Assembly (NCBI GenBank): GCA_963845485.1
Contig: CAWJSI010000001.1
Location: forward strand, 186,001-250,000
Reading direction: 5' to 3'
DNA: 64,000 nt
DNA from: Bog-756 sp963845485
Lineage (GTDB): Bacteria; Actinomycetota; Acidimicrobiia; Acidimicrobiales; RAAP-2
In this document: positions 46,136 to 54,311 of the stretch, one piece after another
Layout: every line of letters starts with the position of its first letter
Numbering within the stretch: the stretch's first letter is position 1
Made by a program: the position numbers and the translations under genes
Notes under the pieces: generated by a model
What the model saw: the letters and a program-made list of their open reading frames with translations, nothing else
Databases searched by the model: none
Told to the model about the DNA's origin: nothing

Positions 46136-46378
46136 CTTGTCAACCCATGGCCGCTGATTTGTTCGAGAAGTGGCCGGGTGATCGGATGACCTCAGGTGTC
46201 GAGCCGTGACTGCGTCGCCGTTCTCCACCAGGCCAGAGCGGTACCGGTTGCCCCTCCGGTCGAAGGGCGTCCTCGAACTCGTTCCGCTCGCCGTTCCGCC
46301 GCCTGATTCTGCGCCCCCTCCCCGGTCAACCGGGTGAGGCCTGGCTGAAGGAGCTTCACTTAACCGACGTGTTCTATC

Positions 46379-47398
46379 GTGGCCGGCGGTGCAAGTTCGT
46401 TGCTAGCCAGGCCGACTCGACTCTGGGTAGCAGCGGCCGAAGTCCTGATGGTAGGAGTCTTGGGGATCTCGTTGACCCTCACCGCATGCTCGGGGATTGC
46501 CTCGGCGGCCACCCAAACAACCAACGCAGCCGTGGGCCCACATGGTTCGGCATCACGTGGTTGTGGTCACGGCCGCGTACCCGGTGCGCTCCGGCGTGGC
46601 ACGACCCAGACCAGGACGCTGGTCTCGGGAGTCAACCACGGCACCTATCAACTGACCGTTCCCCGGTCCTACCGGGCGGGCCACCAGACACCCCTCATTC
46701 TTCTCTTCTACGGATTCGGATCGAATCCGTCGCAGTTCTCCGCCCTGACCGATCTCCCCTCTGAAGGGTCGGCCGACGGTTACCTGGTTGCTACACCGAG
46801 TGCCCAAGGGGCTGAATGGCAGTTCACCAGAGGAGGAACGGACGCAGCGTTCGTGAACGCTCTCGTACAGGAGCTCGACGCCACGTACTGCATCAACCAA
46901 CGAGAGGTGTTCGCCACCGGGTTCTCGGCAGGAGCCGCATTTACGATTCTGTACGCCTGCAGCCATCAGAGCCAGATCGCCGCCATCGCCACGGTGGCGG
47001 TGGACTTCCAGCTGGGATGCACCCGTCCGATCCCCATCATGGCCTTCCACGGGACGAGCGATCCTCTCGTCCCCTACCAGAACGGCGCCATCGGGCTGTC
47101 TCTCCCCGGCACCAAGGTGAGGGGCACCGAACTCAATATGACCGACTGGGCCCGTCTCGATCACTGCAGATCCCAACCGAGAGCGAGGCAGATCGGCACC
47201 CAGGTGGAGCGTCAGGAGTGGAGCGCCTGTGTTCGCGGGACGGCCGTGGAGCTCTATTCGATCATCGGCGGTGGCCATACCTGGCCGGGTGCCGATCCCA
47301 CGAAGGCCCTTGGCCTCACGACTCAACAGGTGAGTGCCACCAAACAGACACTCAGGTTCTTCGACCGCTGGAGGACTCCCGGCCGGCGGGGCACCTAG
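46379..47398 (+). CDS. Secreted LpqC/PHB-depolymerase-type esterase (CE1-like)
   Basis: 339 aa from a GTG. A signal peptide or lipoprotein-like leader covers residues 16-44 (VAAAEVLMVGVLGISLTLTAC). The hydrolase core has TPLILLFYGFGSN, the nucleophile elbow FATGFSAGAAFTILYAC, MAFHGTSDPLVPY with the acid and GGGHTWPG with the histidine. It shares the same motif set as the protein at 25278-26267. The ribosome-binding site is weak, so the transcript may be short-leadered. Likely substrate: a polymeric or ester-linked carbohydrate or polyester. Confidence 0.82.
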   Translation: MAGGASSLLARPTRLWVAAAEVLMVGVLGISLTLTACSGIASAATQTTNAAVGPHGSASRGCGHGRVPGALRRGTTQTRTLVSGVNHGTYQLTVPRSYRAGHQTPLILLFYGFGSNPSQFSALTDLPSEGSADGYLVATPSAQGAEWQFTRGGTDAAFVNALVQELDATYCINQREVFATGFSAGAAFTILYACSHQSQIAAIATVAVDFQLGCTRPIPIMAFHGTSDPLVPYQNGAIGLSLPGTKVRGTELNMTDWARLDHCRSQPRARQIGTQVERQEWSACVRGTAVELYSIIGGGHTWPGADPTKALGLTTQQVSATKQTLRFFDRWRTPGRRGT

Positions 47399-47404
47399 CC
47401 AGTC

Positions 47405-47863
47405 TCAGTATTCGCCCTTGATCACGAAATATGAGCCGCGGATCGTCCCGGCAAGTTTTGACTTCTGCCGCGCGAACTTGAAGGAGCTGAGCTCGTCGGG
47501 GATATCCATTCCCTCAGAGAGCTTGAAGCCGACTGCTCGCTTCCCTCCATCGATCGTGTAGAGGACGTTGATGGAGAGGCCGCTCTCGTAGAACACATAG
47601 GTCCATCGGATGTCCTCGACCTGAAAACTCGTGGCCTCGAGGGCGGGTGAGCTGATGACTATCTCGCGCTCCTCGTTGAGGATGCGGTGGACCAGTTCGA
47701 TTGCCTTCTTGGCCTTGGCCGCCGGTTCGACCGTGAAGACATGGTCGTACTTGTTCTTGAAGTAACGGGCCTCGTTCGCCCGTAGGCCGGCGAGGGCATC
47801 GACCACTGGTGACGATTCCAGGCCAATCGTAGATACGTTGACGAAGTCGACGGCGTAGCTCAT
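47405..47863 (-). CDS. Unknown soluble protein
   Basis: 152 aa, no signal peptide or membrane segment. The sequence is regular alpha/beta: AVDFVNVSTIGLESSPVVDALAGL, KAKKAIELVHRILNEEREIVI, TSFQVEDIRWTYVFYESGLSI and FKFARQKSKLAGTIRGSYFV. I do not recognise the family. It converges with the esterase gene (six bases apart). Composition is like its neighbours, so it is probably a real gene of unknown role. Confidence 0.6.
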   Translation of the reverse strand: MSYAVDFVNVSTIGLESSPVVDALAGLRANEARYFKNKYDHVFTVEPAAKAKKAIELVHRILNEEREIVISSPALEATSFQVEDIRWTYVFYESGLSINVLYTIDGGKRAVGFKLSEGMDIPDELSSFKFARQKSKLAGTIRGSYFVIKGEY

Positions 47864-47903
47864 GCCCCGAGCATACGACGACGGCCGCTAGCCAGACGGC
47901 CGA

Positions 47904-48101
47904 TCACACCGAGGAGAGGGAATACGAGAACTCTGCGCAGTTGACGCACAGCAGTCGCGCGCTGTCGGTGAAGGGCCGATCGAAGGCCCCGTCAAAGTCC
48001 GGCGGAAGGGCAATCGAGAGATCGCAGGTCGCACAACTTCCACCTTGGCGTTGATAGAGCTCGAGCATCCGCGACTTGAAGTCCTCTTCTTCGCATTCCA
48101 C
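47904..48101 (-). CDS. Small CxxC zinc-ribbon-like protein
   Basis: 65 aa from a GTG at 48101. Two CxxC pairs (SCATCDLSIA and LLCVNCAEF) are spaced by about 32 residues, the spacing of a zinc ribbon. The N-terminus is acidic. The ribosome-binding site is poor, so the start is uncertain. It follows the unknown gene at 47405-47863 in opposite order on the same strand. No function can be assigned. The 254 bp up to 48355 show no gene. Confidence 0.45.
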   Translation of the reverse strand: MECEEEDFKSRMLELYQRQGGSCATCDLSIALPPDFDGAFDRPFTDSARLLCVNCAEFSYSLSSV

Positions 48102-48355
48102 AACTGTTCCATCGACGTCGTCGAGACTTACCTTTAGGCAGCGAGCGGACCTCGAGGCTATAAGGGCGGGGTTGAGGCTGACCTAATTGCCGTCGGCAAT
48201 GAAGGGATGAAAGGAGCCCGCCAAGTCCTCGGCAGCGTTCCGAACTCCATCGCCCATTCTGCACCCTGCTCGGTCCTCATTGTCGATACCGAGAGCAGTA
48301 TCTGACCATCCCGGACGGCCGCAGTGGGTGGGGTCCAGGAGGGAGAAGCAGCTGC

Positions 48356-48730
48356 TCAACTACCGGTTGATTCGTATTCTTTCATTCGCGCCTGCATGAG
48401 AGTTCTGAGGAGATCGATGGGCAGATCGCGCTTGTAGGGAAGCTTGATAAATCCCTCTCCGGCTTCGTACCCGGCACTCTCAACCGCCTTCTTGTTCGCT
48501 CCGAAGAACGAAGTGGTGAATCTCAGCGAGCAGTGGTTCTTGAAGTTCTGGAGCATCCACAGATTCGCCTTATCGCCCCGGACATAGGTCGGTAAATTGT
48601 ATTTCAGCTCTTCACGGGCTTCCGGATCGGTGGCGATACTCAGTTTCCTGAGCGCTTCGAGGTGTGGTCGCTGATCGTCGCTCAACTTCGCAAAGAAGTC
48701 GTCCACGCTTTCCCGCTTCGGCATCGGCAT
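48356..48730 (-). CDS. DUF1801 (YdhG-like) domain protein
   Basis: 124 aa from the ATG at 48730. The segments SVDDFFAKLSDDQRPHLEALRKL, EELKYNLPTYVRG, NLWMLQNFKNHCSLRF and GFIKLPYKRDLP match the DUF1801 family, a small alpha/beta fold of unknown function that is widespread in bacteria. An iron-chaperone-like role has been proposed for YdhG relatives, which I cannot test here. It stands alone. Confidence 0.85.
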   Translation of the reverse strand: MPMPKRESVDDFFAKLSDDQRPHLEALRKLSIATDPEAREELKYNLPTYVRGDKANLWMLQNFKNHCSLRFTTSFFGANKKAVESAGYEAGEGFIKLPYKRDLPIDLLRTLMQARMKEYESTGS

Positions 48731-48928
48731 GGGGTCAGCGTACCTTCGTGCCGTACGAGCCGGAGACGAGTCCATGCCTCCGATTGGCTGTCTCGGCCTG
48801 TCGGACCACCACCGCCGGTCTGGCCGCGGAGAACAACCTCAGATGAACAGGCTGAGGGTGGTCGAGTTGATGCTCAGCCCCCTGCGTCGAGGACCGAAGC
48901 ACCGCGGCGGATCACTTGGCGTGAACGG

Positions 48929-49489
48929 TCATCCGCCTGTCGTACCCTGGACGCCCCGGTTCCACCAAGCCGGCTGTGTTGCAGCCTGATCGACGATCCA
49001 GGAGAAATGATGATTGGCCGAAACGCGGAGGAGTGGCAACGTAGCGAAGCCAACGAGGGCCCAGCGCCGGTCACGCGGAGGTGTGTCGATGGCGATCGAC
49101 AGGGCCGAGGCAACTCCCCAAACGTAGAGGAGCGTGTTGTAGGCAGGAAGGCTGGAGGGACCGAGGCCCTCCGCCTCGGCGAGAACCGGTAGTCCGAGGG
49201 CGCCCTTCCGTCGTGGCCAGATGAGGAAGTGGACCACAACACCTCCGAGGGCAGCACCAGACCACACGGCGAGGAGCCTGCTCCATCGCCCGCCGCCCTT
49301 TGCGGCTATGGCGACCCAGGTGGGGATCTGCATGGCCCAGAGGGCGCTCGAACCAACCAGACCGAGTTCCGGCTGTCCGACTAGTCCGACGCCGTTCGAC
49401 AACTCGAACCCGTGGTGGGCAGCGGTAAGGGTGGCGGCGAGTACCGTCCAGGGTCGACTGGAGGCGGGATCGGCCCGTTTCGGACTCAT
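48929..49489 (-). CDS. Polytopic membrane protein, unknown
   Basis: 186 aa with about five hydrophobic helices (TVLAATLTAAHHGFEL, ALWAMQIPTWVAIAA, LLAVWSGAALGGVVVHFLIW, TLLYVWGVASALSIAI, WALVGFATLPLLRVS). Histidine pairs (AAHHGFE and ANHHFSW) lie at the membrane edge of helices 1 and 5 and could bind metal or heme. No known family is recognised. It lies about 100 bp downstream of the luciferase-like gene on the same strand. Confidence 0.6.
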   Translation of the reverse strand: MSPKRADPASSRPWTVLAATLTAAHHGFELSNGVGLVGQPELGLVGSSALWAMQIPTWVAIAAKGGGRWSRLLAVWSGAALGGVVVHFLIWPRRKGALGLPVLAEAEGLGPSSLPAYNTLLYVWGVASALSIAIDTPPRDRRWALVGFATLPLLRVSANHHFSWIVDQAATQPAWWNRGVQGTTGG

Positions 49490-49597
49490 GGGGCCATTTC
49501 ACACGCATCCGAGTCAGGATGCCAAGCGATGCCGGAACCCCCACCGCGAGCGGTCTCGCCACTCGGTAGGCCAGCCCCCGAGTGGAACCGTGTGTTC

Positions 49598-50617
49598 TCA
49601 GCGCCAGCCGAGCGCAGGGGCAACGTCACGCAGAAGCGAATCGAGAACATGAGCGCAGTACTCGACACCCAGTTGGTTGGGGATCGTGAGCAGCAACGTG
49701 TCAGCCGCGGCGATGGCCTCATCGTCGGCCAGCTGCTCGATGAGCTTCTCAGGCTCTCCGGCATAGGTCTTGCCAAAGCGCGCTTTGCCGCCGTCTAGGT
49801 ACCCGACCTGGTCTTGTGATTCCCCCTCACGGCCGAAGTAGGCGCGGTCGAGGTCGCTGACGATCGGGAAGATGCTGCGGCTGACCGAGACCCGCGGCTC
49901 ACGATCGTGACCGGCGTCGGCCCAGGCCTTGCGGAACCGCTCGATCTGTTCAGCCTGCAACTGATGAAATGGCACGCCGGTGTCCTCGCTGAGAAGAGTC
50001 GAGCTCATCAGGTTCATGCCTTGCTCTGCTGTCCACTCGGCAGTCTTCCTGGTGCCTGCGCCCCACCAGATCCGGTCACGGAGACCTTCAGAGTGCGGCT
50101 CCACACGAAGAAGTCCGGGAGGGTTGGGAAACATCGGCCGAGGATTTGGCTCAGCGAAACCCTGGCCCTTCAGGACCTCGAGGAACACTCGGGTGTGCTC
50201 GCGGGCCATGTCAGCCTGGTCCGAGCCCTCGGGTGGGATGAATCCGAAGTAGCGGTAACCCTCGATCACCTGCTCGGGCGACCCACGACTGATGCCTAGT
50301 TGCAGCCGTCCACCGGAGATGAGATCGGCGGACCCGGCATCCTCGGCCATGTAGAGCGGATTCTCGTAGCGCATGTCAATCACGCCAGTCCCGATCTCGA
50401 TCGTGTTGGTTCTGGCGCCAACGGCGGCGAGCAGCGGAAAGGGCGAAGACAGCTGGTTGGCGAAGTGGTGCACCCGGAAGTACGCCCCATCTGCCCCCAG
50501 CTCCTCAGCAGCGACCGCAAGTTCGATGGACTGCTGCAGGACATCGGAAGCCGAACGAGCCTGGGACTGGGGTGAGGGTGTCCAGTGGCCGAACGACAAG
50601 AATCCGATGCGCTTCAC
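49598..50617 (-). CDS. LLM-class flavin-dependent oxidoreductase (luciferase-like)
   Basis: 339 aa from the GTG at 50617. The bacterial luciferase-type TIM barrel is evident: KRIGFLSFGHW, ELAVAAEELGADGAYFRVHHFAN, NTIEIGTGVIDMRYENPLYMAEDAG and GRLQLGISRGSPEQVIEGY. The family uses FMN, F420 or reduced flavin to oxidise aldehydes, sulfonates or secondary alcohols. No reductase partner is adjacent. It is followed on the same strand by a membrane protein gene. Confidence 0.9.
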   Translation of the reverse strand: MKRIGFLSFGHWTPSPQSQARSASDVLQQSIELAVAAEELGADGAYFRVHHFANQLSSPFPLLAAVGARTNTIEIGTGVIDMRYENPLYMAEDAGSADLISGGRLQLGISRGSPEQVIEGYRYFGFIPPEGSDQADMAREHTRVFLEVLKGQGFAEPNPRPMFPNPPGLLRVEPHSEGLRDRIWWGAGTRKTAEWTAEQGMNLMSSTLLSEDTGVPFHQLQAEQIERFRKAWADAGHDREPRVSVSRSIFPIVSDLDRAYFGREGESQDQVGYLDGGKARFGKTYAGEPEKLIEQLADDEAIAAADTLLLTIPNQLGVEYCAHVLDSLLRDVAPALGWR

Positions 50618-50685
50618 GATCGTTTCAACGTCTCCGCACGGCGATCTCTTCCTCCGTGCCGCCGGCAACGGTCAGCGGCCGGATG

Positions 50686-51024
50686 TCACCTGCCGCGCCG
50701 GTAGCGCCGGACCACGCCTCCGCCGAACCACGCCAACGCGCCGATAAGTGCGGCGACGAGTACGACAATCCACAACGACCAGGTGAAATGCCACAAGAGG
50801 AAGTGAACCCGGATCTGCTCCGTGTTCTGGACCATGAAGATGACCAGCGCAGCGATACCGATCCCCGCAACGATCACTCCACTGCCGACCCGACTCCGCT
50901 GAGGCATATCTCGGAACCCCCTTGCTCGGTCGGCCGCCTGTTGGTCCAGCGTAGCCAGGGTGGTTTGGAGTGACGGGTCACTGCTCGGAGGCATTCGGGC
51001 AGCGAATCTCCGATCGAGGGACAT
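50686..51024 (-). CDS. LapA-domain (DUF1049) membrane protein
   Basis: 112 aa. Residues about 45-105 have two membrane helices joined by FMVQNTEQIRVHFLLWHFTW, the signature stretch of the lipopolysaccharide assembly protein A (LapA) domain, followed by a glycine-rich basic end. In Gram-positive bacteria these proteins have an unclear role in the envelope. The polar N-terminus of 45 residues is unusual. It is divergent from the TetR operon at 51103. Confidence 0.8.
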   Translation of the reverse strand: MSLDRRFAARMPPSSDPSLQTTLATLDQQAADRARGFRDMPQRSRVGSGVIVAGIGIAALVIFMVQNTEQIRVHFLLWHFTWSLWIVVLVAALIGALAWFGGGVVRRYRRGR

Positions 51025-51067
51025 GCCGACCTGCAGCCACGATGGATCCTGCGTTTACGTAGCTGGG

Positions 51068-51096
51068 TTGACGATAAACACACAAAACGTCACTAT
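51068..51096 (+). promoter_or_regulatory. Leaderless promoter of the TetR-PhyH operon
   Basis: TTGACG (51068-51073) and CACTAT (51091-51096) are spaced by 17 bp. The ATG of the TetR gene starts seven bases after the -10 box, so transcription and translation likely begin at the same base. AT-rich spacer sequence could hold the operator. Confidence 0.6.
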
Positions 51097-51102
51097 GTAG
51101 TC

Positions 51103-51741
51103 ATGACCGAATCTGGCCGGGAGCGGGGAGCGTCCGAGAGCCGGGAGCGGATTCTGGACTCGGCGGCCCAGGTCTTTGCCACCTACGGCTTCCGGCATAC
51201 GACGTTCGAGGAGATCGCCACCCGGGCCGGGGTGTCTCGAACGCTGCTGTACCGGCACTTCGACGGGAAGACCGACCTGCTCCGGGCCGTCCGGGAGCGG
51301 GCCCTGAACGCGTGGGCCGATTCGGTGTCTCATGCGGCGCGGGATTGTGTGAGCGCCAGGGGGACGCTTGAGGCCACCATCCGCGAAACACTCAGGTTCG
51401 CAGCCGCCCGCCCCGACTTTCGCGCCTTCCTGGCCGGCGACACCAGGCTGGCGTTGCACGGCGAGGATGGTGGAAGCCACTCCCGTCGGCTGTGGCGCGG
51501 AGAGACCTCAGCCCTTCTGGCCCGAGGAGTACGGGCAGGCGAGTTCCCCGGAAACCTCGACGTCTCGGCCAGTGCCGACGTCCTCTGCGCCATGCAACTC
51601 GGCGTGATCGAGCAGATGCACCAGGCTGACGACGTGTCACTCACCCTCGGGCCAGCCCACCTCGACGCGGCCACCCGGATCCTGGTCGGGGGTATCGCGG
51701 CGGCATCCGAGGACCTCACGGCAACTGGGGTCCAGCCATGA
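51103..51741 (+). CDS. TetR-family transcriptional regulator
   Basis: 212 aa. The HTH is SRERILDSAAQVFATYGFRHTTFEEIATRAGVSRTLLYRHFDGKTDLL, a very regular TetR domain. The C-terminal half is alpha-helical without a specific subfamily motif. It opens a four-gene operon in which each gene overlaps the next by four bases, so its level is tied to the enzymes it probably represses. A leaderless promoter precedes it. Confidence 0.9.
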   Translation: MTESGRERGASESRERILDSAAQVFATYGFRHTTFEEIATRAGVSRTLLYRHFDGKTDLLRAVRERALNAWADSVSHAARDCVSARGTLEATIRETLRFAAARPDFRAFLAGDTRLALHGEDGGSHSRRLWRGETSALLARGVRAGEFPGNLDVSASADVLCAMQLGVIEQMHQADDVSLTLGPAHLDAATRILVGGIAAASEDLTATGVQP

Positions 51742-52580
51742 CCACAGCCGGATTCATCGGGCTCGGGAGCCAAGGATCAGGGATGGCCGAGCGGATAATC
51801 AGTCAGGGTATTCCTACGACCCTCTGGGCTCGCAACCCCTCCTCGCTCGCCCCCTTCCAGGGCCGAGTGGAGGTGGCGTCGAGCCCGGCCGACCTCGGTC
51901 GCCTGAGCGATGTCGTCGGCGTCTGCGTCACTGACGACGATGCTGTTCGCCAGGTGGTCCTCGGTCCGACCGGCCTGCTGGCCGGCATGGGAGAGGGAAG
52001 TGTTCTGGCCTTGCACTCCACCATCGGGACGGCGACCTGTGCGGAGATCGCCGAGGCGGCGAGCGGTCCCCGTGTCGCGGTCATCGACGCCCCGGTCAGT
52101 GGTGGTGGCGCGGCGGCGGCCGCCGGGTCGCTCACGGTCTATGTCGGTGGACCCACCGAAGCGATCGAGCGGGCCCGACCGGTTCTTGAAACCTACGGCG
52201 ATCCTGTGCTGTACATGGGCGAGCTCGGAAGCGGGCTGCGGACCAAGCTGATCAACAACGTGCTGAATGCGGCGCAGTTCGGACTGGCGCACGACGCCAT
52301 GGTGGTCGGTGAGGCCCTGGGTCTCGATACGGGGATGCTCGGGCGGGCCCTTACGAGTGGCAGTGGTAAGAGTTTCGCCCTCGACGTGTACGTCGGCCTG
52401 GGCTCACTCGATGTCATCGCCGGGCACATCGGCCCGTTGCTGTCGAAGGACGTTGGCCTGTTCGACCTCGAGTCCGTGCCGGCGCAGACAGTCGAACAGT
52501 CGGCCCTGGTGAACGCCGCGGATCGCCTGCTTGCCATCGTGGACCATCCACGGAGGAACAGGGAGCGGGGCACCCGATGA
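51738..52580 (+). CDS. NAD(P)-dependent beta-hydroxyacid dehydrogenase (HIBADH-like)
   Basis: 280 aa. The Rossmann motif GFIGLGSQGSGMAERI starts the protein. The substrate motif DAPVSGGGAAAAAGSLTVYVGG and the catalytic helix KLINNVLNAAQFGLAHDAM (with lysine) follow. These define the 3-hydroxyisobutyrate/6-phosphogluconate dehydrogenase family, including tartronate semialdehyde and GHB reductases. It is coupled by overlap to the TetR gene before and the PhyH gene after. The acid it oxidises is unknown. Confidence 0.9.
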   Translation: MTTAGFIGLGSQGSGMAERIISQGIPTTLWARNPSSLAPFQGRVEVASSPADLGRLSDVVGVCVTDDDAVRQVVLGPTGLLAGMGEGSVLALHSTIGTATCAEIAEAASGPRVAVIDAPVSGGGAAAAAGSLTVYVGGPTEAIERARPVLETYGDPVLYMGELGSGLRTKLINNVLNAAQFGLAHDAMVVGEALGLDTGMLGRALTSGSGKSFALDVYVGLGSLDVIAGHIGPLLSKDVGLFDLESVPAQTVEQSALVNAADRLLAIVDHPRRNRERGTR

Positions 52581-53848
52581 CCAGTGCGGGAGAGAGGGAG
52601 CGCCGGAGCATCGACGTCCGTACCCCCGCACCGATCACCAGCACGCCCTCCGACCCCAGCGATATCTGGCAGGGCCCGTGGGCCCAGGCGCTCGGCGAGC
52701 GGAGCGACGCGGCCGGTGCCGACGCCGAGCTGCTCGGGCTGGAGCCCCTCACCATCAGGACCGACGGACAGGCGTGGACGCTCCGGGTCCACGGTGGCCG
52801 GGTCGAGACGGACACCGGGACCGAGGCTGAGCTCGTAGTCGATCTGGACCTGGCCGCCCTGGTCGACGTGATGCAGGAGCGCAAATCGGCTTTCGGCTTG
52901 GCCATCGCCGGACGGGTGACCGGAGACACGCCATCGGTCCAGATGTTCGGTGCCTGGGACCCGGTCCTGCGCTCGGTGCTCGACGGGCGCTCGCTCTACC
53001 GACCGGGCGACGTAACCCTCCGGAGTCCTGATGGCGGACGCCTCGATCTCGACCAGTCCTTCGCCATGGGTCGGTCGAGCGATGCCGCCCAGTTCCTGGC
53101 CGAAGCCGGGTTCGTCCTGTTGAAAGGTGTATTCAGTGAGCCCGAGCTGGTGGCACTCGACGCCGAACTGGCCGCCGCCGTGGAGTCGGCGAGCCCCGAC
53201 GACGGTGCGTCGTGGTGGGCGACGACGAGACAGGGGGAGCGGTATCCCTGTCGCATCCTGGATCTGGTGAGGAAGTCTGAGCACTTGCGGGCGCTGCTGG
53301 ACAGTCCGGTGTTCCTCTCCATAGGCGAGCTTCTCGACGATGGCCACAGGCCGGGCGATCCATTCGGCGAGCACTTCAGTGAGGTCACGGCCGAAGGACT
53401 CGTGAAACGGGTCGACTCGGTCGACGGCCTCGTCTGCCTTCCCTGGCACAAGGACTGTGAGCGGGGCGGCCACGCCCTGTTCTGTTCGGGCCTCACCATC
53501 GGCATCTGCCTCACCCCGATCGACGAGGCCCACGGGGGACTCGACGTCGTCGCCGGCTCGCACCGGGCCCTCATCGTCCGCAGTCAGTTCGACGCTGGGC
53601 TCGACCTCCCTGCGGTTCGCCTACGAGCCGATCGGGGCGATGTGACCGTGCACACGTCCTGCACCATCCATCGTTCGACCCATCCCACTCAGTCCGAACG
53701 ACGGGTGATCTACACCGGCTTCGCCCTTCCCCCTCGACCGGGCGACCGACTCCAGTCCGATGACCAAGACAGGCTGGCCGAAGAGCGGGCCGATCTGGCC
53801 AACCGGACACCGACCGTGCCGTACACCAACCAGAGGAGGACGCCATGA
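52577..53848 (+). CDS. SCP2-like domain fused to phytanoyl-CoA dioxygenase (PhyH)
   Basis: 423 aa. The first 140 residues resemble a sterol carrier protein-2-like ligand-binding module (LTIRTDGQAWTLRVHGGRVE, ELVVDLDLAALVDVMQ). Residues about 175-400 form a PhyH-type Fe(II)/2-oxoglutarate dioxygenase. The iron site is in LPWHKDCERGG (H-x-D) and the distal histidine in HTSCTIHRSTHP. The 2-oxoglutarate arginine is probably in SERRVIYTGF. The fusion suggests hydroxylation of a hydrophobic acyl or terpenoid ligand held by the SCP2 part. The domain boundary is my estimate. Confidence 0.8.
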   Translation: MTSAGERERRSIDVRTPAPITSTPSDPSDIWQGPWAQALGERSDAAGADAELLGLEPLTIRTDGQAWTLRVHGGRVETDTGTEAELVVDLDLAALVDVMQERKSAFGLAIAGRVTGDTPSVQMFGAWDPVLRSVLDGRSLYRPGDVTLRSPDGGRLDLDQSFAMGRSSDAAQFLAEAGFVLLKGVFSEPELVALDAELAAAVESASPDDGASWWATTRQGERYPCRILDLVRKSEHLRALLDSPVFLSIGELLDDGHRPGDPFGEHFSEVTAEGLVKRVDSVDGLVCLPWHKDCERGGHALFCSGLTIGICLTPIDEAHGGLDVVAGSHRALIVRSQFDAGLDLPAVRLRADRGDVTVHTSCTIHRSTHPTQSERRVIYTGFALPPRPGDRLQSDDQDRLAEERADLANRTPTVPYTNQRRTP

Positions 53849-54276
53849 ACGAGGACGAGTACCGGGCCGCCTCGGCCGAGGTCGCCCGGCGCCGGACCGA
53901 AGTCGGCAGGGCTAAGTACCTGGAGGTGATGTTGCACGAGGCACCGCCCCCGGTGAGCCCGTTCACCGAGAGCGGCGTCGTCGACTCGGTGTTTGGCGAG
54001 CTCTGGGGACGCCCCGGGCTCTCACGGCGGGACCGGCGGTGGATCACCCTGGCCTGTGTGGCGGCCGGAACGGTCGATACGCCGATCGAAACCCACGTCT
54101 ATGCCGCCCTGGCCAGCGGCGACATCACGCGTGAGGAGTTCCAAGAGTTCGTGCTCCACTTCGCCTACTACGCCGGATGGCCACGCGCCTCATCGATGGA
54201 GATGGAGTTCTACAAGGCCACGGCCCGCTTGGATGCCGAGCAGGCTCAGGTCCGCGAGGGTGTGGCGGGTCCCTAG
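53845..54276 (+). CDS. Carboxymuconolactone decarboxylase-family protein
   Basis: 143 aa. The CMD helical fold is recognisable: FTESGVVDSVFGELWGRPGLSRRDRRWITLACVAAGTVDTPIETHVYAALASGDITREEFQEFVLHFAYYAGWPRAS is the typical core (shown in parts: ITLACVAAG, HVYAAL, VLHFAYYAGWP). The histidine and the EEFQEF segment fit the CMD active region. It starts four bases inside the PhyH gene. Role: probably the last step or a companion of the same pathway. Converges with the GGDEF-EAL gene. Confidence 0.85.
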   Translation: MNEDEYRAASAEVARRRTEVGRAKYLEVMLHEAPPPVSPFTESGVVDSVFGELWGRPGLSRRDRRWITLACVAAGTVDTPIETHVYAALASGDITREEFQEFVLHFAYYAGWPRASSMEMEFYKATARLDAEQAQVREGVAGP

Positions 54277-54311
54277 GCCGGAGCACGTTCGGAACGGTTG
54301 CTCGGTTCGTC

